From: CAWAHD01 sp963781785
GTDB lineage: Bacteria > Planctomycetota > Planctomycetia > Isosphaerales > Isosphaeraceae
DNA length: 64,000 bases
Assembly: GCA_963781785.1 (NCBI GenBank)
Contig: CAWAHD010000002.1
Coordinates: forward strand, 1,984,001-2,048,000
Direction: 5' to 3'
The position numbers were made by a program, and so were the translations under genes. Position 1 is the first letter of the stretch; each line of letters begins with the position of its first letter. Below the pieces are notes generated by a model that saw only the letters and a program-made list of their open reading frames with translations, did no database searches and was not told where the DNA came from. This document shows positions 9,987-19,813 of the stretch, one piece after another.

Positions 9987-12900
9987 TTCCTCGGTGGTGC
10001 AGCCGTATGTCGGCCCCCGGCCTTTCGAGCAGACTACTAACGATAAAGAGCGCTTCTTTGCTCGCGACCGCGAGGCCGAGGAGCTCGCTGCGCTTGTCAC
10101 GGCCCACTCGGCGGTGCTGCTTTATGCGAGCTCGGGGGCGGGCAAGACCTCGCTGATCAATACCAGGCTCGACTCGCTGCTCCGCGAGGTACCGGCCGAA
10201 GTCTTGCCGCCGGTCCGGGTCCGGAGCGAGATGGAATTGCCGGCATCGGCCGACCGGGCCCTGATCAAGAACGTCTTCGTCAGCAACGTCCTCCGCAACC
10301 CGAAATGGGCCGGCAACGACGTCCGGCCCGGGCAGACCTTGGCCGGCTTCCTTCGCGACCGGAGGAGCCCTGCGGGTCCCGATTCCGAGGCCCGGCTGTG
10401 CGTGGTCATCTTCGACCAGTTCGAGGAGATCTTCACGAGCTCTCCCGAGCAGTGGCGCCACCGCCGCGGCTTCTTCGAGCAAGTCCGCGACGCGCTCGAA
10501 GGGAGTCCGTCGACCCTCAGTCCCGACGAGATCAAAGATCCCGCCCGGCTGGCGGCAAGGATCACCCACGGGGAAACGCCCCTTGCAGCCTACATCCGCG
10601 ACCGACGCGCCCGGGAAACCCCGGACAAGCGCATGGGACTCGACGGCGCGCCGGGCTCCGGCGACCTGGGAACGGGAATCTTGATCGCCAGCTTGAACCG
10701 GATCATCCAGAATGCCGAGCTCTATCGCGGTCCGCGAGGCGAGCGGGCCCCGCTCACCCCGGAGATGCTCGAACTGGTCCAATCGAAGGAGCGATCACGC
10801 GACCTCGCCCGCCTGAACCGCAAGCTCCTGGAGGTGGCGTTCCCCGACGACATCGCTCGCTCGGTCGAGGGCGATTCGTTGCTTCGCGTCTTGTTCTCGA
10901 TGCGCGAAGACTTCATCGCCGAGCTCGACCCTTATGCTTCGCTGCTGCCGGAACAGCTTCAGGTCCGGTACCGGCTCGAGCGACTCCGCGACCGGGCCGC
11001 CCTCAAGGCCGTCACCGGGCCCGTCGAAGCGCTCAAGGAACGCGGCGTCCCGGCACGCTTCGAGGAGGGCGCGGCTGAAGCCCTGGTGCAAAACCTGATG
11101 GGCAGCGAAGAGTTTGTCGAGCCGGTCCAGCTTCAGGTCGTCTGCGCCGGCCTCTGGGAAGCCGTCGCGAAAAAGAATCCCGTCATCATCACCAAGGACG
11201 ACATTCGCCAGTTCGCCGACGTCAGCGAGGCTCTGCTCAAGTACTACGAGAAATGCCTGGCCGAGACGGCGGGCCCGGATGTCCGCGAGGGGGAGCTGCG
11301 GCGCTGGTTCGAGACCAAGCTGATCACACCCTCCGGGACGCGCGGCACCGTCTACAAGGGGCAGGACCAGACCGAAGGCATCCAGAATCGTGCCGTGCAG
11401 GTACTCGACCGGCTTCACCTGATCAAGCCCGAGATCCGCGACGGCGCGACCTGGTACGAGTTGGCGCACGACCGGTTCATCAAGTCGATCCAGGACTCCA
11501 ACCGCAACTGGCGGTCCCAGCGGTCCGGGACCCTGAAGACACTTGAGGAGCGCGCCAAGGCATGGTCGGGCGCGCGCGGAGACGGCAAGGGCAGCGCGGG
11601 ATTGCTGGCCGAGGACGAGCTGATCGAAGCCGAAGACTGGTTGAGCACCAAGGACGCCGTCGACCTGGGAACCAGCGACGCGGTCCGCCAGTTCGTCCAG
11701 GTGAGCCGCGATGAGATACGTCGACAGGTCGAAGCGAGGAAGGCCCGCTATGTCCGCGACTTGAAGTTCTCGCTGGGTGGCCTCGCCGTCGCGTGCGCCA
11801 TGGCCATGTTGTGGGTGGCCATCGCCGTCTGGTACGGCAGGCAGGCCCGTGTGCAGACGGAGCGGGCAGTCAGTGAGGAGACCCTGGCCAAGGAGAGCGG
11901 CAAACAGGCGCTCAAATACGCCAAAACGGGGCTGGCCCGTGGCCTGGTGTCCGACGCCTGGGGATTGATCGAAACCGACCCCGACCTGAGTGTCAACCTC
12001 GCCGAGCGCGCAACCGAGCTGGTCAAGCAGGCATCCCAGGTACCGGACCGGACAGTGGCCGCAACCGAACAGGCATTGCGGTTCGCACTACGCGATTCGC
12101 GAGTCCGGTTCATCATGCCCAAGAGCCACACCAAGGGCGCGACCGAGGCGCACCCGGGAGGCGCGACCGTGGCGGCCTACAACCAGGCGAGCGAGTCCAG
12201 GCTCCTTGTGACCGCTGGCAAGGACGGGATCGCGCGGCTCTGGAGAACGACCAACCACAATCCGTGGGACATCGCCGAGGCCGATTGGCTCCAGACCCCA
12301 TTCGATTCGTCGGGTAAGCCGGTGCCGATCAACGCAGCGGTGTTCGACTCGCACGCCACAGCCGAGAATCCGCGAATCGCACTGGCGTGCGGCGACTCAG
12401 ACAACCCGGATGCCTTCGGGCAAGCTTTGGTCTGGTGCTCCGGTCCCGGCGCGGCGCGGCGCATGGTCGAGTTGAAAGTCGCCGGAACGACCCGGCAGGC
12501 CCCGGTTCCGGCCATCGCTTTCAGCCCCGACGGCAAGTTCGTCGCCACGGGCGATCTCGCGGGAATTGTTCGTGTCTGGGAGGCCGAGACCGCCAAGCTC
12601 AAGGCGACGTTGCCCGCCGGCACCAACACCGGGCCGATCAATGCCGTGACCTTCCATCCCAAGCAGGCCGGCTTGATCGCCGTTGCCAGCGGCGACCGCA
12701 ACAAGGATACCAACTCCACGATTTTGAAATTCAATGCGGTGACGACGAGCGCGAACAATGTGGGAGCCTTGTTCTGGAAGTGGGATCCGGTTGCCGGATC
12801 GTCTCACGAGGTGATCCCGCTTCCGGGGCAACAGGGAACGGCCACCGCCATCACCTTCAGTCCCAGCGGAGGTCTCGTCGTGACTGCGGGCACCGACCCT

Positions 12901-15900
12901 TTCGTCCGGCTCTGGGACGCCACCTGGGCCCTGGATAACGACAAGGTTGCCCCGTTCCCGACGCTCCTCCGCGGGCACACGGGTCCGCTCGCGAGCGCCG
13001 AGTTCAGCGCCGACGGGCAGTTGCTCGTCACGGCAGGCCGCGATCAAACGCCCCGCGTCTGGGATACCAACACGCATTCCCTGGTCTCTACCCTGCGCGG
13101 TCATAACGCGCTCATTTACAGGGCGAGCTTCGGCCCCAAGAATACCGGAGACGCAGCCCGTGCAGCCAAGGGCCAGTTCATCGTCACAGCCAGCTTCGAT
13201 GGCACCTCACGGGTCTATGAGGCCCGTACCGGAGTGCTCTACGCCAGCCTGCTCGGGCACCGCGGAGCCGTGAGATATGCTGATTTCAGCCCCGACGCCC
13301 AGACCGTGGTCACCGCCGGTGACGATGGCACGGCCCGGGTCTGGGAAGTCGAGCACCGCGTGACCTCCGAATTTCGGGGCCCGGACGCTCAGCTCAACAT
13401 TGCGACCCTTTCCCACGGCCGGCGCTTCGTGGTGACCGCCGGGCTCGACTGCCAGGCCTGGATCTGGGAGGCGAGCGCCGAGCCAGGCGGACGCCCGAAA
13501 CGCCTCAAGATCCTCGCCGGCCATACCGGGCCCCTGACCGACGCCGACTTCAGCCCCGACGACGAGCTCGTCGCGACCGCCAGCTTCGACGGCACCGCAC
13601 GGGTCTGGGACTGGCAGAAGAGCGTGACGGATACGTCCGGGTTTCGGATCCTCCGGGGTCACAACGAGCGGGTGACCGGCATCGCCTTCAGCCCCTCGAA
13701 GGTCGACCTGCCCGGCCACGGTCCGACCTGGCTCGCCGTCACTGCCGGACAAGATGGCACCATGCGGCTCTGGAACACCCGCACCGGGGAAGAGCTCCAT
13801 CCGGACAAGCGAATGACAGGCTACACCACGTGGCTGACCAGTGCGGTCTTCAGCCCCGACGGCTCGAAGATCGTCGTGCCGGGTGAAGGGATCCGCCGCG
13901 TGACGGCCCGGCCGCCGTGCGGAGCGGTCCTCCTCGACTGGTCCGGCGATACCGGCAAGGACGCGCGGCAAGTGGATCTGAAGGACCCCAAAGATCCTGC
14001 GGCCGCGGTCACGGTCAACGATGCCGTCTTCAGCCCGGATGGCTCCTTCTGCATCACGGCATCGAGCGACGGCCTGGTCCGCGCCTGGGACACCAAGAGC
14101 GGCGCCTTGTTGACCAGGCTGGAAGGCCACTACGGCGATGTCGCCCGGCTGGTGCTCGATCCGGGGAGCCTGAGGCTGGTCAGCGAAGCCCGCGATGGCA
14201 TGGCGATCGTCTGGGACCTCACCGATCTGGCGGACCGCTCCCAGGATCCTCGGAGGCTCCTGGCTCGGCTGACCGGGCTCTCCGGATTGTATGCGGCGAT
14301 CGCCATCTCGCCGGGTGGACGCTGGGTCGTCGCCGAGCACGGCAACCTGGGAGCTCGACTCTGGGACCTCAACAAGAATGAACCCGGGAAAATACTCCCC
14401 GGAGCGCGGCTGCTCGACGCGCAGGGAATGGTCTCGGCGGTGGCTTTCAGTCCCGTCGCGGAGCGCCCCCTGTTCGTCACCGCCGGGAGCGATGGCTCAG
14501 CATGGGTGTGGAATGCTCTTCCCAAGGCTGAGAACGAGAAACGCCCGATCCCTCTGGTCGGGCTTCGATTCACGGTCACCGCCGTCGCCTTCAGCGCTGA
14601 CGGAAAGCTCGTCGCAGCCTCAAGCGCCGATAACAACATGCGGATCTGGCATAGCCAGACCGGCCAGGAGGAGCATTTCGGACGGGGCCCCACGTTCGTC
14701 GTCCCCATCAATGGGACTCATCCGGTCTTCAGCCCGGCTGGTCGATGGTTGGTCACCGGGGGCAGTTTTGGCCCATTCACGCTCCTGGACCTGGACCAGA
14801 AGCCGCTGGTGCCCAAGGTCCTCGTCGGTTCGTCCGGCATCACCCGGGCCGCCTTCAGTGCCGACGCCAAGAAGATCGCCACGGTTGGATTCGATCGGAT
14901 CGTCCGGATCTGGGACGCGCAGACCGCCAGGCAGTTGGAAATGCCCAAGGTTCAGGAATTGAGCCAGCGCGCCGCGGGACTACCGCTTAACTGCCTCGCC
15001 TATCGGCCCGACGGCTCGGGCGTCATCCTGGGTTGGGGAGGCCAGGCGCTCCAGAACGAGAACCTCGCACGCAACTCGGCCGTCGTGTACGACGTCCGCT
15101 CCGGCGAGCCAATCGGCCAGCCGCTCGGGCACGACGATCCTGTCAACGCGGCGGCCTTCAGTCCCGACGGCAGCATGATTGCGACCGTCAGTGGCCAGCC
15201 GACCTCGTCTCTCCAGCCCGATAACTCGGCCAAGCTCTGGCAACGAGACCCCTTGACGAACTCCTGGGGACAGCCGAAGGTCCTGATCGGACACAAGGAA
15301 ATGGTAATCGGCGCGGTCTTCAGCGCGGATTCCCGGTTCCTGGTGACGGCCAGCCGGGACAACACCGCCTGGGTTTGGAAAGCAACGGACGGAAAGTCGC
15401 TGGCTGTCCTGGATGCCCACCGCGGTGACGTGAGTGACGTCGCTTTCAGCTCCGACGGCCGGTTCATTCTCTCGACCAGTCTCCAGGACGGCACCGCCCG
15501 GATCTGGGATGTCACAACTTATCAGGGCACCGACGGCAAGCAAATCGCCAAGGTCGCACGCAGCCGGGAACTGTCCATCTTCCAGGGAGGATACACCGGG
15601 CCCGGTGCTGGATTCATCCCTGGGATCACCTCTTTTCTCCAAGCCATGGGCGACGTCACTTCAGCGGCATTCGGCCTCGACAGCCGGACCGTCATCACCG
15701 CCAGCGGCGATGGGACGGCACGGCTGTACGTCTGCGATCTCTGCGGACGGCTCGACGACCTGGCCACGCTCGCCAAGCACCGCCCCATCTGGCACGACAG
15801 CGGACAGGAAAACGGGACGGGGACTGACTGGTCACAATACTTCGAAGAGTACCGCGAAATCCAGCAGATGGAAAAGCAGATGCAGCAAGAACGGACAGAC

Positions 15901-15909
15901 CGACCTTGA
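9958..15909 (+). CDS. STAND NTPase with WD40 repeats (nSTAND1-WD40), membrane-anchored
   Basis: This is a 1983-residue protein. Residues 1-55 hold the nSTAND1 opening (Y-V-G-P-R-P-F-E...F-F-A-R-D-R-E-A-E-E-L). Walker A is S-S-G-A-G-K-T-S near 58-66 and Walker B is V-V-I-F-D-Q-F-E-E-I near 149-158. A long NTPase and helical part follows, then one membrane helix at about 602-627 (L-A-V-A-C-A-M-A-M-L-W-V). From about residue 720 there are roughly 18 WD40 blades (F-S-P-D-G...T-A-S-x-D-G-T-A-R-V-W-D), enough for two or more propellers. STAND proteins act as signal-triggered switches, with the propellers as sensor. ATG 9958 is chosen because AGGAGG lies 7 bases before it, and it overlaps the SIR2-2 end. 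The SIR2 proteins are the obvious effectors. The gene is intact. Confidence 0.88.
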   Translation: MGKTRKAPSDSSVVQPYVGPRPFEQTTNDKERFFARDREAEELAALVTAHSAVLLYASSGAGKTSLINTRLDSLLREVPAEVLPPVRVRSEMELPASADRALIKNVFVSNVLRNPKWAGNDVRPGQTLAGFLRDRRSPAGPDSEARLCVVIFDQFEEIFTSSPEQWRHRRGFFEQVRDALEGSPSTLSPDEIKDPARLAARITHGETPLAAYIRDRRARETPDKRMGLDGAPGSGDLGTGILIASLNRIIQNAELYRGPRGERAPLTPEMLELVQSKERSRDLARLNRKLLEVAFPDDIARSVEGDSLLRVLFSMREDFIAELDPYASLLPEQLQVRYRLERLRDRAALKAVTGPVEALKERGVPARFEEGAAEALVQNLMGSEEFVEPVQLQVVCAGLWEAVAKKNPVIITKDDIRQFADVSEALLKYYEKCLAETAGPDVREGELRRWFETKLITPSGTRGTVYKGQDQTEGIQNRAVQVLDRLHLIKPEIRDGATWYELAHDRFIKSIQDSNRNWRSQRSGTLKTLEERAKAWSGARGDGKGSAGLLAEDELIEAEDWLSTKDAVDLGTSDAVRQFVQVSRDEIRRQVEARKARYVRDLKFSLGGLAVACAMAMLWVAIAVWYGRQARVQTERAVSEETLAKESGKQALKYAKTGLARGLVSDAWGLIETDPDLSVNLAERATELVKQASQVPDRTVAATEQALRFALRDSRVRFIMPKSHTKGATEAHPGGATVAAYNQASESRLLVTAGKDGIARLWRTTNHNPWDIAEADWLQTPFDSSGKPVPINAAVFDSHATAENPRIALACGDSDNPDAFGQALVWCSGPGAARRMVELKVAGTTRQAPVPAIAFSPDGKFVATGDLAGIVRVWEAETAKLKATLPAGTNTGPINAVTFHPKQAGLIAVASGDRNKDTNSTILKFNAVTTSANNVGALFWKWDPVAGSSHEVIPLPGQQGTATAITFSPSGGLVVTAGTDPFVRLWDATWALDNDKVAPFPTLLRGHTGPLASAEFSADGQLLVTAGRDQTPRVWDTNTHSLVSTLRGHNALIYRASFGPKNTGDAARAAKGQFIVTASFDGTSRVYEARTGVLYASLLGHRGAVRYADFSPDAQTVVTAGDDGTARVWEVEHRVTSEFRGPDAQLNIATLSHGRRFVVTAGLDCQAWIWEASAEPGGRPKRLKILAGHTGPLTDADFSPDDELVATASFDGTARVWDWQKSVTDTSGFRILRGHNERVTGIAFSPSKVDLPGHGPTWLAVTAGQDGTMRLWNTRTGEELHPDKRMTGYTTWLTSAVFSPDGSKIVVPGEGIRRVTARPPCGAVLLDWSGDTGKDARQVDLKDPKDPAAAVTVNDAVFSPDGSFCITASSDGLVRAWDTKSGALLTRLEGHYGDVARLVLDPGSLRLVSEARDGMAIVWDLTDLADRSQDPRRLLARLTGLSGLYAAIAISPGGRWVVAEHGNLGARLWDLNKNEPGKILPGARLLDAQGMVSAVAFSPVAERPLFVTAGSDGSAWVWNALPKAENEKRPIPLVGLRFTVTAVAFSADGKLVAASSADNNMRIWHSQTGQEEHFGRGPTFVVPINGTHPVFSPAGRWLVTGGSFGPFTLLDLDQKPLVPKVLVGSSGITRAAFSADAKKIATVGFDRIVRIWDAQTARQLEMPKVQELSQRAAGLPLNCLAYRPDGSGVILGWGGQALQNENLARNSAVVYDVRSGEPIGQPLGHDDPVNAAAFSPDGSMIATVSGQPTSSLQPDNSAKLWQRDPLTNSWGQPKVLIGHKEMVIGAVFSADSRFLVTASRDNTAWVWKATDGKSLAVLDAHRGDVSDVAFSSDGRFILSTSLQDGTARIWDVTTYQGTDGKQIAKVARSRELSIFQGGYTGPGAGFIPGITSFLQAMGDVTSAAFGLDSRTVITASGDGTARLYVCDLCGRLDDLATLAKHRPIWHDSGQENGTGTDWSQYFEEYREIQQMEKQMQQERTDRP

Positions 15910-15922
15910 AAGGCCGTCGCGC

Positions 15923-17077
15923 TCAACCCGGGAACGGGTCGGCGAGATCGACCTTGACCGACGGGGCCTTTTTGCCCCGGACGACGACGTCGTACTTCCG
16001 TCCTTTATTCTTGGCCTTGTCCTGTTCGAAAAACTTGAGGGCGTGTGGGACCGGGTTGGTCAGGTGGATGGTGTACGGATCCTTGCCACGGACCTTGGTC
16101 AGGATCTGAAGGGTTTCGAGGTCCGGGTTGTCGTACTTGCCGTTAGCCGAAATGACGTAATGATCGGCGAAGATCGTCTCGAAGAATAGGTCGGCGATGT
16201 CGCGCGAGCTGCCATGGTGAGGGAGCTTGAGCACGTCGAGCTCGATGCGGCCGCGCTTGAGCAAGCCGGCGGATTTCAGGTTCTCGATCATGAAGTCACC
16301 GCGGCCGTCGCCGGTCAGGAGCATGCGGCGCTTGCCGGCCTGCGCCAGAACGACGATGCTCGAAAGGTTGTAGACCGAGGTGTCGACGAATTCGGCGGCC
16401 GACGCCTTGTTGACCTTCTTGGGTTTGGCGATGCGCTTGAGCCATTCCTTGCGAAGTTCCTCGACGCGAGGTCCGCTCGGGCCGAGGATGGTAAATTTCA
16501 AGCCGCCGCCCATGTCGACGTCTTTCTTGCCATCGGCAGGCGCGGTCACCAGGTCAGCAAAAGGGTTGTTGAGCTTGAGGCCAAGGGTCGTGGCAGCTTC
16601 GCGGAGCCGGTTGCCCTGGGCGACGCTGGCCAGGACGAGCGCTCCGTGGTGTGAAAGGGGAAGGTCCGGGACGGCATCGCCGGCCGAGGCCGCCTGAAGC
16701 GAGGCTGTGTCGATCGAGGCCGAGAGCTTGCTGGGACCGCCGCCGACCAGGGCCTCGAAGCTATTGTGCCACAGCGTGCCGATGTCATAGGGCAGCGGAT
16801 TGCCCAGCTTGTCTTCGCGAACCAGCTCGTCGAACAGGTCGAGAATGCCGTGAATGTGGTCGTCGTCGATGTGGCTCACCATCAACAGGCGGATCGGCAG
16901 CCGCCCGTCCTGATCGCGGGCGGCCTTGAGCGCTGCCAGCCTGCCCTTGAGCGTCTTGGCGTACACGCCGCTCGGGCCGCCGTCGATCACAATCAGTCCG
17001 GGCGAGTCGGCCTCTCCGAAATGGAGCAGCAGTGCGTCGCCGTGCTCGGCCTGGAGTGCTTCGAGTGTGAAGAACAT
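15923..17077 (-). CDS. Metallo-beta-lactamase-fold hydrolase (ComEC/Rec2-like)
   Basis: The 384-residue protein begins with the MBL fold (H-G-D-A-L-L-L-H-F, V-I-D-G-G-P). The metal site is S-H-I-D-D-D-H-I-H-G, with His69, Asp71, Asp73, His74 and His76; a middle Asp in place of the usual His is normal for ComEC-like members. L-L-T-G-D-G-R-G-D supplies the bridging Asp, and K-L-P-H-H-G-S-S the last His. It could act on nucleic acid or another phosphodiester; the substrate is unknown. No membrane segments are visible, unlike true ComEC. It is 63 bases downstream of the subtilase on the same strand, so the two are probably one operon. It converges with the STAND gene (13 bases between the stops). 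Confidence 0.85.
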   Translation of the reverse strand: MFFTLEALQAEHGDALLLHFGEADSPGLIVIDGGPSGVYAKTLKGRLAALKAARDQDGRLPIRLLMVSHIDDDHIHGILDLFDELVREDKLGNPLPYDIGTLWHNSFEALVGGGPSKLSASIDTASLQAASAGDAVPDLPLSHHGALVLASVAQGNRLREAATTLGLKLNNPFADLVTAPADGKKDVDMGGGLKFTILGPSGPRVEELRKEWLKRIAKPKKVNKASAAEFVDTSVYNLSSIVVLAQAGKRRMLLTGDGRGDFMIENLKSAGLLKRGRIELDVLKLPHHGSSRDIADLFFETIFADHYVISANGKYDNPDLETLQILTKVRGKDPYTIHLTNPVPHALKFFEQDKAKNKGRKYDVVVRGKKAPSVKVDLADPFPG

Positions 17078-17140
17078 GGTCGGTGTCCTCGAGAAGGAAT
17101 GAGTCCGGTTGAGTCACGGCGGTTCGTGTGCGCGATCGCG

Positions 17141-19282
17141 TCAGACGGATTGAATGGCTCGGAGGATGTCGACCATGCCCGACCCCTGGAAGTAGCGATC
17201 GCGACCCAGGTCGGTTGCGCTTTCGCGGAGGATTTGCTTGATCCGCGTCGGCTGGCCGGCCAGCTCGCGGTGGCGGGCAATGAGCAGCGCCACGGCCCCG
17301 CTCACGTGAGGAGCGGCCATGCTCGTGCCGTCGAGCGTCAAGAGCGTGCCGTCGGGCGCGGGGGCCGTGATCTTCTCGCCCGGAGCGACCAGGTCGGGCT
17401 TGGCTCGGCCGTCGCCCGTCGGCCCGCGGCTGGAGAAGTAGCTGACGCCGTACGTATGCGGCATCAGCCGGTGGGTCGCCCCGACCGTGATCACGTGCTC
17501 GGCATTGCCCGGGTCCGTGATGCTGATGCTGTGAAAGCTGTCCAGGGTCTCACCCTTGGCCAGTAAGAGCTGTTTGTAGCCGTCGTTGCCGGCAGCAGCC
17601 ACCACCACGATGCCGCTGCCGACCAAGCGCTCGCACTCGTCGCACACCGGCGTGCAGCCGCATGCATAGTTGGCCACGTCGTGCCGGATCGACAGACTGA
17701 GGTTGACCCCGTGCAGGGCCATGTAATCCTTCTGTGCCTTCAGGTAGCGCAGGAACTGGAGCGCCGCAATCACGTTGAACTCATCGCCGCGGCCTTTCTC
17801 GTCGAGGACGCGAAAGTCGTACAGGTTGATGTCGCGGGCGATGCCGGTCACCGCGGTATCGGCCGGGGCCTCGTAGCTCGCGTCGCCGGTGTCCGTGGTC
17901 CGCCAGTCAGCGCCGATGATGCCGGCGACATGCGTGCCGTGCTCATTGGTCGGCGGTCGATAGGTGGCGATGTCGACCTGCGGCACCGTGATGAACGGCA
18001 ACAGCAGCGTCCACTCGATCGCCTGGCCCTTGAGCAAGCTCCGTTTGAGCCGCTCGTACTGGTCGAGGAAGACCTTGTCGGCCTTGGTGGCCCCGGGCTT
18101 CTTGGCCGCTTCGACGCGCCGGCGGATCTCGTCGAGCCGGCCGCGGAGGTCTTTGTTCGGAGGCGATTCGACGTCTTCGTCAGCGCTCAACAGGTAGTGG
18201 ATCAGCGTGAAGTCGTAGGTTGCGGTGATGCGAGTGCGGTTCGTGCCGTCGACAAACGGATCGGCGAAGGCATTGCCGCCCTTGTCACGGGCGCGGAAGG
18301 CGGGGTGTCGGGCGTCGATGCCGCTGTCGACGACGGCCCATGACAGTTCCTTGCACGAGATGTTGAAAAGCTGGACAGCGGCGTCAGCCTTGACCGCCAT
18401 CCGCGAATCGCTCAGCGTCGTCGCGGCCGGCCGGTTGAGGCTCACCGAGTGGACCCGAACGTCGGTTGACGGTTCCCCGGAATCCTCTTCGCGACCGCTG
18501 CAATCCGATTTCTCGAGTACGATCCCCTCGAACAGGTCCGCCACGACCCTGACGACCTCGCCGAGGTGCTCCAGCAGTGCCGGCGACGGATCCTCGTCGT
18601 CCGCGCGTTGCGGCGGCCAGTCCCGGGGGAGCTTACGGTCCTTCCGGGCGGCGCGGTCGGCCAGAGCGACCGAGCCGATGATGCGGATCATCCAGAGCAG
18701 GTCCGGCGGCAACTGATATTTCGCGTCGGAATCCGACCCGGTCCGGGTTTGCGCGGGCGAGCTCGCCTGGGGCCGCGATTCCTTCCGCCGGGGCAAGAGC
18801 AGGCCGGGCTCATCCAGGGCCCTGAGGAACTTCTTGTCCTTGCTCAGGTCGCGAAGGTCGGCGATCCGTTCCTGCAACCCCGCCTCGAAGATCCGCGTGT
18901 GCCACCATTCCGACAGCGGCAGGACGACGCGGATCAGCTCGTCGAACGTCATTTCGACCAGGACGGTCGAGTTATTGTAAGCGACCTGGACGGGCCGTTG
19001 CGCGGGTGCAGCCGCCGGCTTCGACCCGCGCCGCGCCGGCGTTGGTGCCGGGGCGGCGCCGCCCCGCTCGGCTTTCAGCCGCCGCCGCACCACAACGCTG
19101 AGGTGGCCCGGCGTCGTGTGCAAGTGCCCGGGGCCCTGCCAGGGTGTCAGGAGCAGGTGCTTGGGTTCGCCGGGGTGCACCGCGTACTCGATCCAGACGT
19201 CCGGCAGGATCGGCGTGTCCTGTGTAAACCGTCGAGCCGTTCGGCCGCTGTAGATCAGTGCTTCGATCCGATTCCGATTCAT
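17141..19282 (-). CDS. Subtilisin-like serine protease (S8) with long N-terminal region
   Basis: The 713-residue protein has all three S8 catalytic residues: Asp319 (V-V-D-S-G-I-D), His448 (N-E-H-G-T-H-V-A-G) and Ser654 (D-G-T-S-M-A-A-P-H). The oxyanion Asn is in A-A-A-G-N-D-G. A cysteine cluster (C541, C543, C547, C550) lies between the His and Ser blocks. Residues 1-300 are not a recognised propeptide and contain a Pro/Ala-rich linker (77-98). No signal peptide or membrane helix is seen, so it is probably cytosolic. Start at ATG 19282, preceded by GGAG; a longer frame lacks support. Subtilase plus MBL pairs occur in bacterial conflict loci, where the protease may process a partner on activation. 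Confidence 0.88.
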   Translation of the reverse strand: MNRNRIEALIYSGRTARRFTQDTPILPDVWIEYAVHPGEPKHLLLTPWQGPGHLHTTPGHLSVVVRRRLKAERGGAAPAPTPARRGSKPAAAPAQRPVQVAYNNSTVLVEMTFDELIRVVLPLSEWWHTRIFEAGLQERIADLRDLSKDKKFLRALDEPGLLLPRRKESRPQASSPAQTRTGSDSDAKYQLPPDLLWMIRIIGSVALADRAARKDRKLPRDWPPQRADDEDPSPALLEHLGEVVRVVADLFEGIVLEKSDCSGREEDSGEPSTDVRVHSVSLNRPAATTLSDSRMAVKADAAVQLFNISCKELSWAVVDSGIDARHPAFRARDKGGNAFADPFVDGTNRTRITATYDFTLIHYLLSADEDVESPPNKDLRGRLDEIRRRVEAAKKPGATKADKVFLDQYERLKRSLLKGQAIEWTLLLPFITVPQVDIATYRPPTNEHGTHVAGIIGADWRTTDTGDASYEAPADTAVTGIARDINLYDFRVLDEKGRGDEFNVIAALQFLRYLKAQKDYMALHGVNLSLSIRHDVANYACGCTPVCDECERLVGSGIVVVAAAGNDGYKQLLLAKGETLDSFHSISITDPGNAEHVITVGATHRLMPHTYGVSYFSSRGPTGDGRAKPDLVAPGEKITAPAPDGTLLTLDGTSMAAPHVSGAVALLIARHRELAGQPTRIKQILRESATDLGRDRYFQGSGMVDILRAIQSV

Positions 19283-19813
19283 GGTGCGTGGGCTCCGGTG
19301 AGTCCTGGTGCCTGATCGGCATGCCATCGATCGCGAGACGGAATCGACGAGCCAGAGACGGGCGGTCGCTTCACAGAGGCGCCGCCAGGCCCGGCTGTCC
19401 CCTCAGCACACATCCCGACCGCGCGGATCTCACGCTCCCGCTCGAAGTGCACCAGAGAAACCCGCTGACAGGCCCGAGGCAATTATGCTCGATCATCGTA
19501 CGGTTCTCCAGAAAAAAGATCATGAAATGACGGAAAACACCAGGCAAGCCTGGACTCTCATGACCAGGACGGCCGGGAATACCGGTAACGAGTGCCAACT
19601 GTCGATCAATTGTCACTCTTCACGCCCGGATCATTTCCCTGCGGACCTGGCCTCTTAATCGATTGAAGGCCGCTGGTTGCTGGCGGCAGATCGATTCGGA
19701 GTGTTACAATTCATGTTGCTGCGGCACCGGTGAGACATCCCAGCCCAGGTCCACGGCGGACATGTGTGACACGCAGATCGGTCCCGGTCAAGTCCCGCTA
19801 TGAAAGATGCACC
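19283..19813. other. Divergent intergenic region, subtilase / TIR-kinase
   Basis: This 531-base region separates the minus-strand subtilase from the plus-strand TIR-kinase. No supported gene is seen. A TACAAT hexamer at 19705-19710 could be a -10 box for the TIR-kinase, but no -35 box of good quality stands 17 bases before it. Promoters for both directions must lie here. Confidence 0.4.

Noticed and set aside
13207..14340. 377-codon open frame opposite the WD40 part of the STAND gene
   Set aside because: It is antisense to a clear repeat protein, has no domain and reflects GC-rich codon bias.
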